This document shows positions 1 through 11,800 of a DNA stretch of 64,000 bases, in pieces. Below the pieces are notes generated by a model, which saw only the letters and a program-made list of their open reading frames with translations, had not been told where the DNA came from and did not search any database. The stretch lies in contig CM049311.1 in assembly GCA_026874595.1 (NCBI GenBank), positions 39,266,676 through 39,330,675 of the forward strand, given 5' to 3'. The stretch's first letter is position 1. Each line of letters begins with the position of its first letter. This stretch comes from Sipunculus nudus (lineage: Eukaryota > Annelida > Sipuncula > Golfingiida > Sipunculidae). The translations under genes were made by a program, and so were the position numbers.

Positions 1-2387
1 ATCGTTTAGAGTTAAACATGTTTTGTCAAAAATCATACATAGAAACCAATTTGGATATGTAAAAAATACATCTATGACAGAGGCAGTAAGAACCATCTTA
101 GATTCTTTATTTTATATAGATCAATGTAAATTAAATGGTTTATTGGCAACAATCGATTTTGAAAAAGCGTTCGATACAGTGGAATGGCAGTTTATTTTTG
201 CAGCGCTAAAAAGATTTAATTTGGTGAATCATTTATTAAATGGGTTAAAGTATTGTATAAAGATGTGGAAGCTTGTATCATGAATAATGGACATTCTTCA
301 GGATATTTTAAGATAGGAAGAGGAGTTAGACAAGGAGACCCCTTATCACCGTATTTATTTATTATCTGTTTAGAAATAATTGCAGTTAATATTAGGAATA
401 ATCAAGACATTCATGGTATAAAGATTAAAAATAAGGAGGTAAAATTGGTTTTATATGCTGATGACACCTATGTTATCTTAAAAGATTTGGACTCACTTAA
501 AACTGTTCTAGATTTGTTCAGAGAGTTTACTAAATGTTCAGGTTTACACATTAATAATGCTAAAACTGAAGCAATGTGGTTAGGAAAAAACAAAGATAGC
601 AATAGTAAACCTTTAGGGTTAGTGTGGTCAAAATGTGTGAAAGTGCTAGGCACATATATATCATATAATACAGAAAATGAGTAATACATTAAATTTTGAA
701 AATAAAATTAATGGCATATATGATATAACAAATATGTGGAAACAAAGAAATTTAACATTGCAAGGGAGAATTTTAATAGTTAAAACACTATGTTTTCTAA
801 ACTCTCTCATCTCTTGGCTAATTTCAATATGCCGGAAACTTATAAAAAGCGATTAAATAATATATTATGGTGTTTTATATGGAAGGGACGGAAAAAGGGA
901 AGAGTTAGAAGAGATCTGCTGATAAAACCATTTGAAAATGGGGGGCTGAATATGTTAAGTATTGATTGCTATATAAAAGCGCAACAGATAATGTGGATTA
1001 AAAGATATTTAGATAAAACCAAAAAAGATTGGAAATAGTTTATAGACTCATTTTGTGATATATTTGGGAACACAAAATTATTGTTAGAGTGTAATTATAC
1101 CAAAAACTGTCCACCAGTTAAAGGTTCAATGCCAGATGTATACATAGATATGTTTATTGCATGGAAGCAAGTTCGTATTCCAGAGTTATCTTATTGCATA
1201 TGGAATAATAAGAATATTAAAATAAAAGGCAAACCGTTCTTCTGTAAGTCACTTTATCAGTCAGGTTTAATATATGTAAAATACTTATTTGGTGTGAATG
1301 GGAATCCAGTCAGTTTTAAAGAGTGGGAAGAAAAAGGAGCAAAACAAAGAGATTATTTGGTTTATAGGTCAATAATTAAACAAAGTAAAATATTGAATCA
1401 CTGGGAATATAATGGACAGTCGTTTTACAAAATGTATTTAATTGTGAAACAAGACAAGGGCCAGTTGCAGTTGAAAATGTTATTGCAAAGCAGGTATATG
1501 ATTATTTTATTAGTCTTGTTAAAACACAGGATTCCAGTACAAGGCAAAAGTTTAGTACTAAATATAATGTAACAGATGAAGAGTGGGGTCTTTTATATAC
1601 CAATAGTCTAACATTATGTTAAGAAAAGAAAGTGAGTGAGTTTCAGTTTAAAATACTCCATAATTATTTATATCTTAAAGAGAGATTATATAAGTTTGGT
1701 TTTACTGAAGACCCATATTGTAGGTTTTGCCATACAGAGGTAGAAAAGTATGAGCATTTCTTTTGTAATTGTTCTATTGTTAAACGGTTTTGGCAAGATA
1801 TAAGCATTTTTTATGGTTTACCTATTAGTTTATTTACAGAATGGAATATTATTTTAGGAATATCTAAAAAGAATATGAGAATGGAAAATAAAATTCTTAT
1901 AAATGCAAAAGCTTTTATATATAGAACTTAAGATTCTGTTCAGATAAACCTTGAAAACTTTAAAAAATACATGGATTATCAAAGGAAGATTGAATGTACA
2001 GATAAGCCTGCAGAAAAGACAAAAAAATGGAAACTTTTGTGGCAAAATATCAGAAGGACAATGGAAACTTGATCCATAACTACATAATAGATAATTTGTA
2101 TGACACAATTTATTTGACATATAAAGGAAAACAATAATATTGAGCTTGTTTAACTTAACATTATAAGTAATTTTAAAATTATATATAGATGGAAAAGGTG
2201 ATATATTGTTAGTCATACTGTACTTTGAACAAACAGGTCATTTTATATGTATATATGTACTTTGTATATAGTACCCTTTTTTGTATGTTCTTTTGTATGT
2301 TGGTTTTGTTACTGTTTTGGTGTATTGTCTTGTAATCATGGGTGTTATTACTGTCTGTAATTTTTTTGGGTAATAAAAAAAAAAAAA
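1..2387 (+). mobile_element. Decayed L1/Tx1-type LINE, 3' part
   Basis: Broken reverse-transcriptase ORF of a non-LTR retrotransposon, cut at the left by the window edge. Visible pieces: RT fingers/palm with NQFGYVKN and DFEKAFDTVEW (frame 2, 23-283); RT palm with GRGVRQGDPLSPYLF and the catalytic YADDT box (frame 1, 253-684); thumb/connection region (677-790 frame 2, then 790-1572 frame 1 with an in-frame TAG at 1036); and a C-terminal zinc-knuckle region of the zf-RVT type (CRFCHTEVEKYEHFFCNC, 1632-1931). At least three frameshifts plus stops mean it is dead. A 13-base A run at 2375-2387 is the likely poly-A tail. The motif combination is typical of the Tx1/L1 clade; the clade is inferred. 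It lies directly upstream of the first visible dynein exon, same orientation, so it is probably an intronic insertion. Confidence 0.9.
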
Positions 2388-2590
2388 TCATTGCTGCCAG
2401 ATAAGGCTCTCCAAAGGAAACAGAACCTCTTGTCACAAAAAGAGTCCATTTTATTTTAAATAAATTGATTACTGAACACTGGCCAGTAAGTGATATAAAG
2501 GTTTCGCTTGAAAGCCTGCCGTAATTGTATCATTAATTGGTTGCTGACAATAATTTTAATTTATATATTGATACATATCTTGCTTTACAG

Positions 2591-2883
2591 GAGAAAGAGG
2601 CACTATGGGCAGCAGAACTTAAACGAGCTGTTTGAACAAGAGGGTATTGCCACTTCAAACCTAATGCCACGGGAACAACCAAATGGCAACAACAACCTAG
2701 CCCTGGGTACTGGCAACCCAGACATAGATACCTTCCCACCGTATTTACCGCTCAGTATTTTTGACGACACAGAACATGACTGCAGGAACCCAGATGAATG
2801 GCTACAAATGGGTCAAGAAAATGGAATCAGAAAACCTGTCCCTGGAAAAGCACTGCTCCCCATCAGAGATGATATGCATCACT
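2591..2883 (+). CDS. DNAH1: DNAH1 exon 1 of window (N-terminal tail)
   Basis: Residues 1-97. Acceptor TTGCTTTACAG, donor T|GTGAGT; ends with one base of a split codon. Contains [20 protein letters not shown] and [11 protein letters not shown], both recognisable in the vertebrate DNAH1 N-terminal region. The upstream ATG at 2508 is read-through from the intron, not a start: the family has roughly 190 more residues before this point. Confidence 0.9.
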
Positions 2884-5800
2884 GTGAGTATAAACAGTTC
2901 ATGGATCAGTCTGTGCTGTACTCCATCCAGCAAGGAGGCCATAAAAAAAATATTGTTCTGCAGATTTGCTACCCCCATTCCTAGTTCCCTGCCATAAGAA
3001 GGAAGAGAACTTAAATGAGCTACCTTAATTCGTTCATCTGTCTTGTCCTCTTCTTTTACCAAATATCTCTTCAACCCCTACTGTTAGACTGTATTTGAAG
3101 TTCAAGATAAAATCACCTGAAGTAAGAATTTTTTTCCTGATAACCATTAATTGTTTCTTCCTAAATCTTGGATGAGTTGGAAAACTGGTGTCCTCAGCTT
3201 TCAGTCAAGATCTTGGATGAGTTTGAAAACTGGTGACCTTGACCTCTCAGTAATTTTTTCAAGAAAATTCAGATTTCTTGGACCCTATAACTTTTGTGCT
3301 CAGAGGTTGAAATTTAATGACCTGGACTTTGATCTTCAAGGTCAAATTTATAGAAATATATGATTTCTGTAATTACCTTACCTTTTGAAGCAGTGTCTAA
3401 TTTTTCCTGAAATTTGGGAATGGGGTGCATGGGAAGGGAAACATATTTGGTTTTTGCAACTGCAAAATCAAACTCGTTGTAATTTTCTTTGTCTTACACA
3501 CTATACATTGTGATACTTTCCTTTTGCTAGTGGACCCAAGAGACCCAGCCATTGAATACAGTTGGTTTGATGTTGGAATGCTGGACTATAAGCCTAAAGA
3601 GAAGCTGTACCTGGTACAGAAGGTGGATAACAACAGGAGAATTGTTGACACAGAAGGAAATCCTGTCATCAATGGAGGGGTGCGGCCAGATGGTAAGCAA
3701 GCTTGGTATGACCAAGTACAAATTACCAGTAATCATTGAAGGTGAAAAAGGTTGTATGATTTGTTTTGGTGCTTGCTCTTCTTATTATGCATGCATTTTC
3801 TAGGCAGCAGTATAATGAGCCACTACCAAACTATATATAATCAGAAACGCTGTTTCTCAAGAAACATTGGATCTCTTATCTTGATGCCACCAGATATCCA
3901 GGACATCAGTACATACTTATGATAAGATCTTTGGTGTGCAAACAAAAGCATATGCCAGTATGCTTTGACATCCCTATCAGATTATAGCAAAAGAGCCAAG
4001 TAATAAAAAGGACAGTTACTTTTAAAAGTGGATATCTGTGCTCTCAAAAATAAAAATTGGTACCAGGAATTGTGAGTGCCCTTGAAAATATAAAGAGGAA
4101 CAGATGTTTTAAGTGTACTATTTACCTGATAATACCAGGAGGCGCCCTGCTACAAACTTCTGCATGTTTATTTTGTGTGGTTTTACCTTGTATAATTACT
4201 TTCATTAATTAGTCATATTATTATCATCGTTACAGGAACCAGACTCAGTTTGCCTTCACAGTACTGGATTCCCAGAATCAGACTTCTGTTCTGTGCTGAA
4301 GATCCCAGTGTCTATGCCAAGCGTGTTTCCCGAGCATTCTTCTTGAGACGTAAAACAGAAGCCCTGCTTCGTTACAATCTGTACATTGACTGCATGCCCA
4401 TGGAGGGAGTGGGAGAGCTTGACCAGGCGTCACTAAAGAGAATGATAGACTGGGCAAGAGGAGCACCCCAGCTGGCACGAGACAAGAAGTAAGTTGTGAT
4501 ATACTAAACCAATTGGTTCCAGACTCAAAATAAGTTAGAAGTTAGTCCTAATGCTGTGATGCTTATTGCTTCAGCTGGTCACAATGCAAGAAATGGGTCC
4601 AGGTTTGATCTTGTCCAGAAAGAGCTTGTTTGATATTTTATCAGATTTTGTCTTCTCTATTAATCTTTTTGCTTATGTATTAGCCTTGATTATTTTTCAT
4701 ATTCTTGACAGTAGTACAGGCATTATGTATACATGTGATTTATCATTTGTTATATTTGTCAAATGCTTCATGGGAAAAGATTTATGATGCTGTTTAGGGG
4801 TGATATCCCATCAGTCACTGCACGAGTGGGTGGTTAGATATTACCCTGTCATTGTATTATTCATGAGTCAGCACTTATTTAAAAACACTATGGTGTCATA
4901 AGTTTTGCCAAAACATAAGAGTTTTGCATACCAGATCTACATGACATGTGTCAAAGAAAAGAGTACATTTTTATTTTCATTGCCTAAAACATATTGCAAC
5001 CAATTTTTTTAACTTTATTTGTTTTACATGGATTGTACAACTAGCTATAATACATAATATGAGGCACTCTCTATGGCCTGGGTGGTGGCTTTCAGTAGTC
5101 TGTGGAGGAAACCAGTTGACCCAGAGAAAACCACATACCTTGGAATGGCCACTACAACCCATATGTTTTTGAAAGGGATATACGAGTGGCTTGCTAGGGT
5201 TCTCTGAGAGAGACATTGAAGGACCTGAATTCTAGTACTCAACATGATTATGTCACCCCCCCCCCCCCCCCCACCCCCCTCCTATTAGGGAAGACCTTTA
5301 GTGTTTGGTCCCTCGTCTGGGGTTGTCGTCTGTTTTTCTTATGAACGTGATAACTTTTGAACGACTCAACATTTTTTCATGAAATTTGAAGTTTAAATTA
5401 TTTCTATGATGAGTTTGAAAACCAGTTACCTTGACCTTCATCATTAAGGTCAAATATGCTAAAATAGAAATTTCATGTGAACCCCATAACATTTGAAAAA
5501 TTGCATATTTTTTCTTCAAATTTAAATCACTTATTGTTTCAACAAAATTCTTTGATGAATTAGCAAACTGGTGACCTTGACCTGGATCTTCAAGATCAAA
5601 TCAGCCAGAATAGGAATTATTTGTGAACGCTATAACTTTGAACCACTCAATATATTTTCATGAAATTTGACTCGTGAAATGTTCCTACCCAAACACTTCC
5701 AAAATGTTAAAAAACCAGTGACCTTGACCTTCATCTTCAAGGTCAAATCAGTCGGAATATAAATTTCTTTGTGAATGCTGTGATTTTTGCTGTGAAGTAT

Positions 5801-8800
5801 TCCATATTTTTTCCCCCAATATTGGAGATTGGAGGCCCATACAGAGAGGAGACATATATGTCTGTTTTTGTATTGCAAAACAACCTATTCTAGTTTTCCA
5901 GTAGTTTCATAAATTTTGCATTTTTGACATGAATAACAGTGTTATATATAGAGCCATTATTTTCATACTGATGATACAGCCTTCAAGTCTTTTAGTCATA
6001 TTGTTAATTTTGGATTTTATTTTACAGCAGCTTGGATGACTACATACAAGTACTTGAGAAAGAGGTCAACATCGACTTCTGCCGATCAATGAACAAAATC
6101 ATCTTTGACAAGACTGTCACAGATGACCCTCAGACTTTTGCTTTTGTTACATTGCCAGATGTTGAGATCATTGAAACCCCAGATAAAGGTTAGTTTAGTT
6201 GATAAATGAATGAGATAAAGATAGAATGTGCTAATACTCAGTTAACTGGGTTAAAACACTTTACAGATTTATCTGTAAATATATTTATATTCATGCAGTA
6301 CAGTTGTAAAGTCAGTGGTTATCCGTAATCAATAAGTCACAGATGAATTCACAGAATCAGCAGACTGAAAAGGAATTCTCAATCCTGAAAATTTTACACA
6401 CACAGTTTTAATATGATTTTTTTTTCAAAAGAAATTAATTTAACAATTCACTTGAAATGTGCGTACAGTTGTATGAGTGTCTGGCTTACTGATGTAACAA
6501 GATCAGAACTGCCTTGTTAAGCTATGCTTGCTTGATGCGGTAAGGGTTGAACTGAGCTGTAATTCATCCAGCAGTAGGTAATGTGATTATTAAAACAAGG
6601 GTGACTTATTAACAATGTGTCATATTTACTGTATTTATATTTTAGGCTGCTGCATGGATGTACCTGAGTACCCGTTTGATGAGCAGTATGACAACTTTGC
6701 CTTCAACTCACTGCTCACCAAGGAGGAGAGTATCCAGGCTATAGGGAAGGTTCGCACTGAGTGTAACAAAGTTGGGGCCATGTCCCTGTTCCATGTACCT
6801 ACAGCTAAACACATGAGACTGGAGGAGTTTGAGCAGACCCAGAGTCAGGCATCGTCACAGGTCAGGGAAAGACATCTTAGTTCTTCTGGACATCAGACTG
6901 TTTCATATGCAGCAACTTAACATAGCTCTGCAACATTGCTCACTTCCTTTTGCTGAGGCCAATAAAAGCCTGTTGTTTTCTTGTATCAGAAGCATTGTGA
7001 TATTACAATTTTACAAAGAAAAATTTGTATTTTAAATTTTACCAGATACTAATAAATAACTGTAAGAAAAATATTCAATAATAAAATTGATATTGAAATT
7101 AAGCAGCTGTTTTGAATCTTCTAAACCATGAAATCAACTCACATTATTGACACATGATTCAACAAAACTGTCCAAAAAATGATTCAGCCTCTGCCTTAAA
7201 TGTGACCATATGTAAACAAGAGGTTGATAATATAAACATTGTGATTGCAGAGAGTCTCTCGTGGATGAAACTTGTAAATTAGGTAAAGTAAAAATAATTG
7301 ATCAAAGTTGCAAATTTGTCACATTTTTTTAAATGAGAAACATTGTAAACATGGAAAGATGAAAAAAAATTCTTTTCAATGGTTCTGCACTCAGGGATAC
7401 CTGAGAATGAGAGCCTCCCCCCCCCCCCTCACCAACGAAAAAAATGTTGACCCATAAATTGATATAGAAATAAACTTGTCTACCCCTATAATCATCTCTC
7501 ACTATCATAATAACCAAAGTAACCAAGTTTAAGGTCAAATGGCAACCTGTGAAGACTAGTGATTATTTGTTTAACTGTCATGTGAGCAAGTGCAACTTTT
7601 CAGCTAATTTTTTAAAACTTGCCTGTGAAGTATATATTGTAGACACCAGTTCACTCAAACTAGAGCTTCTCAGCCATATAAAGATTTGATGTTTTCATAA
7701 CTATAAATAAACAGCAAATATAACAAATGTAACAAACACATAAAGTTCCTTTTAAGACAGTGAATACACTATTTTCTCAACACTTTTCCAGATTTTTGTC
7801 ATGTTTTGAAGTCAACATCATAGCCACTTGGCTTATACATAAACAGTATTGTGCTATGATGATGTAATATCATGACACTTATACAACATATGCCATATTC
7901 TGCCACCAGGTGTCTCTGTTCCTGAAAGACAGTTGGATTACAACATTACGAGCAGCCATCAGGACCAGCCTGAGAGACGTAGGCAAGGGCTGGTTCAACA
8001 TACATGAGACAAACTGGGAGGTTTACCAGATCTCTAAACTCAAGAAGTTTATGGAAATGGTCAAGTTCAACATGCAGGTTTGTATGGACTTTTGATTACT
8101 GTGTATTGTTTTCCAAACATTGATGCTTGAATAATGTCATTAAAGAGTTATTATTCTCTTCTTAAAAAAAAGGCAGAGACTTTCAATGAATGTGTATTGT
8201 TTTCCAAACATTGATGCTTGAATATTGTCATTAAAGAGTTATTATTCTCTTTTTTAAAAAAAAGGCAGAGACTAGAAATTAGCATTGTAAGGAATGCAAG
8301 CTTCCATCATGTGTTTGCTTTCTCTTCATCAGCCTTTATTCCCACTGAGGTTTATTTGTGCATAAGTGAATGAACATTTGTAAATGTTCCTGTATTATGT
8401 TCCTGAATCTGGGTCATGTGCAGGATCCACACCAAAATCTAACTGATTTTTTCCTTGGCCAATTCCCAAAATGCCCTGAAAATTTCATGAGATTCCTTTC
8501 ATGGTTGTATTAGTATATTGTGAATACACACAAACACACACAGACAATAATGAATGCAACCTTCCTGGCCAAAGCAAAAAAAAGTTTTTAAAGGGTTTTA
8601 GGAGATATATATATAATCTGTTTTGCATGGATGGATAAGGTACTGGAGTGTGTTGCTCCCTTGTCCCCTCTTATTATCACTGACACCATTCAGGTGTTCC
8701 TATCACTGACAGATTTGTGATGCTGCTCATCTTTTGCCACACAGTAATGCTAACTGTTTTAAAAGTTTTGCTAACAGTTTTTCATTGATATAAAAAAAAT

Positions 8801-11800
8801 TATAGATCATTAATCTCTCATTGCGATTGTAGAATGAGTTGTTTCTGGACTGTGTCATATTGAAATAAATAAATTAATCATGTCTCTGGCTGTGAACGTC
8901 ACCCATTGATAACAGCCTTTTGTCAAGTCACCCAACAAACAGTTTAAGTCACATGACACAGGTCCACAGGTCCCCAACAAGCTGACGATGGCAAAGCTCC
9001 TGGAAACAGTCGCCCAAAGGCTCTGATATTAGAACATTTTTCACAGGCTTACTGGTACTCTCAGTTGGATGGGGTTTTGTTTATCCATTGATTTTACTGT
9101 CATATTTGCTGACTGAAGTTTTCTCTCAATCAAGTGCACCAAGCATCTTTATTTGTGCACATTAAGATACATCACCGTTATATTTTTTACCAGGACTCAC
9201 TGAGGTACCTAGTGCAGGATTCACTGGTTAGCTTCACACAGATGGTCCTTGACAGCTGTCACGCCACACTTAACTGTGAGGAGGAACTGGAGTGGGGCAA
9301 GGACGTCATCAACAGTCCATACAAGTAGGTGCTTCTGTCATTGTATCATTATCATGCAAACACGAAATTATTGCTAAAAGAAAACCCTTGTAAATAAGAA
9401 ACACCACACATAAAGGGAAGTCAGAAAGCAAAATATTGATCTATAGATAATAATAGTTTCATTATGTGGACTTAGAATAGGTCTCTGAATTTATGACAAC
9501 TCAACCCAACATGTTTGCCTTACAGTTAACACAGAAATTTAGCTGAAGTTACCATGGAATTTAACATGGGAGCCCTCTGTTGAGATCGCAGAAATGGAAC
9601 CTTGCTGAACACGGAAAAAGTAAAATTGTGAATATGAAACCGATCTCTCAGAAAGCTGAAAGATCATTGATTTGTGGACATAGTTACTTTAATATTGATT
9701 AACATAGTGATCATCATATATAGTGATATTGATTATCATAGCGATCATCATATATAATGATATTGATCATCGTAGTGATCATCATATATAATGATATTGG
9801 TATGATACCTGTTGATGTCTTAGTTATTGTGGAGACAATGTATATATATTATGTAATTATATGGATTCCTGGTGAGATTATGAAGAAGATACCCCTCACC
9901 AAACACTAAAACAGAAAACATCACAAAATATCAAAATCATGAATGTGAATCCAACCATAGTAAATAATGAGATCACACTGACATAAAAAAATACTTGCAT
10001 AAAAAAGCTTTAATTTGTGAAACATATGGGTCATAGAGAAAGTGTTTGCTTCAAAGAGTTACATTTCAGGTATATAGAAGTGATTTTAATTAACCCTTCC
10101 ATGTTTGCACAACAGGTTTACACAATATGAGTAAATCAGTTAATGACCTCAGTAACTATTTAGCAGTAATATTTATGGTTTATTTTGTATTTCAGCAATC
10201 TTTATTAAATTGAAGTTGTAACACTCAGTGCTGCCACTCTATACTTTTTAAAGTACTATAATTCTTTTTTTTTCAGAAAATACTTGTACTTTTTTTTGTA
10301 CATTTTTTCTAACTGTTTCAGGTATTAATACTGTTTTTATACAATTTGTCTCAAATCTTTATCTTGAAAATGATTAATTTTATAGTCTATACTCATTTGC
10401 TTATATATGATATGCTCTGTCAACATATAATAATGACATTTTATCATGTGAAGATTGGCTCAACAAAATAATTGAAAATATGAAAATACTGAGGGTTCAT
10501 TTTTAAAATCCTGAATGACTGATGAGTATCAGACCTGTTGCTTGTCTCGAAGCAAAACAAATAGTAAAATTGTGTGAAAAGTTTCACACTTTGGGGATGA
10601 TTTATATATTTTTATACTTTTATTCAGACAATTCTAATTTTTTTGTGCAAGATCTTGTACTTTTTTTTGTAAAGTCCAGAATGGCAGCACTGCACCCTTC
10701 ATGGTGTTTTTGTGTATGTAAACCATGGCGTGCATGGTTTACATATCTTATGCATTTCTGTAATTATACCAATTAATATATTTCATTATTTATGAATACC
10801 AGAGATCCAAGGCAAGTGTGAATAAGCCTCTCATGCTGGATTTTCATTGTTTATTATCATTTCAGATGTTTATATTTATATACAGCTATGAAATGCTATT
10901 GTTACAATAAGTTGCTGAGTATGTTTATAATTATAAGATTTTTGCTGGTACACACATTTCTATTACATCACAGTAGTAGCCTCACTGCTCACATCAATTA
11001 AATAATTTAAATAGGTCAAATGCAGAGACACTTCTATGGGCCTTTGCTACATTATATAGTTATATAAGTTTGCTTTTCAATTTCACAATGCTTTTTCTCT
11101 TTTTTTCATTTAATGATATTTTTTGGCAGGTATAAGCTGATTACATGCAGCGCTTCGTGATCTTGTTTTTGACTAAAGCAGCTTCTTTACACTTACAAAT
11201 CTTAGATCACATAGTTTTGCTGTAATGCCCATGAGCTGCTTATTGTTTTTATTATAAATATTAATCATGGTTATAGATAAAACATTTATAACACTATTAC
11301 AACCACAGCTACTTGTGTGTCATTTCAATGTTAAAATGAGAGAGGTTCCTATAAAAGTAAAGTAGTATTTACCAGTATGTTAAAGAAATGTTTTTAACAT
11401 GTCTTTTACATTTTTAAAGCTTAATTTGGAAATTAATTTTTATGACCATTTTTGATTTTTGTACCTTTCAGATCAGTGGATGGCATTTTATGTTCACAAA
11501 TGTGTGTTTTTTTTAGGTAAATCAGTTTGTATATGTGAGTATTTTCTCTTTTGATCAAGTAAGTCAGAAGTCATGACTGCAACTTGCCACTATGAATATT
11601 TATGTCATGTGACTTTGATTGACAGGCCCCGTAAGAACGCCCTCTTCCTCCTGGACCTTCAGCTGGACAACCAAGGCGTCCACTACAGCACCAACCTGGC
11701 CAACTTTGAGAGCGTGTTGGTGTCCTTGTTTGACCGAGGCATTGCGTCTACGCAGAATGTTCCACAACTTGAAAAGGTAATGCATCACACTTTAAGAGAA

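Larger units (their letters stand above)
9325..11625 (+). other. Intron 7 with several repeats
   Basis: Holds relics near 9560-9645 and 9900-9962 that resemble the right end of the TIR element at 49027-49490, a 34-bp x 3 tandem repeat at about 9705-9800, a possible hAT-like MITE at 10226-10692 and a perfect 13-bp inverted repeat at 10715-10745. 10750-11620 shows nothing recognised. Confidence 0.55.

Noticed and set aside
1-1931. Functional reverse transcriptase gene
   Set aside because: At least three frameshifts and in-frame stops; a dead retrotransposon copy.
2508-2590. ATG at 2508 as the translation start of the dynein
   Set aside because: It lies upstream of a good 3' splice site, and the family has about 190 more residues before this exon; the 2508-2590 translation matches nothing.
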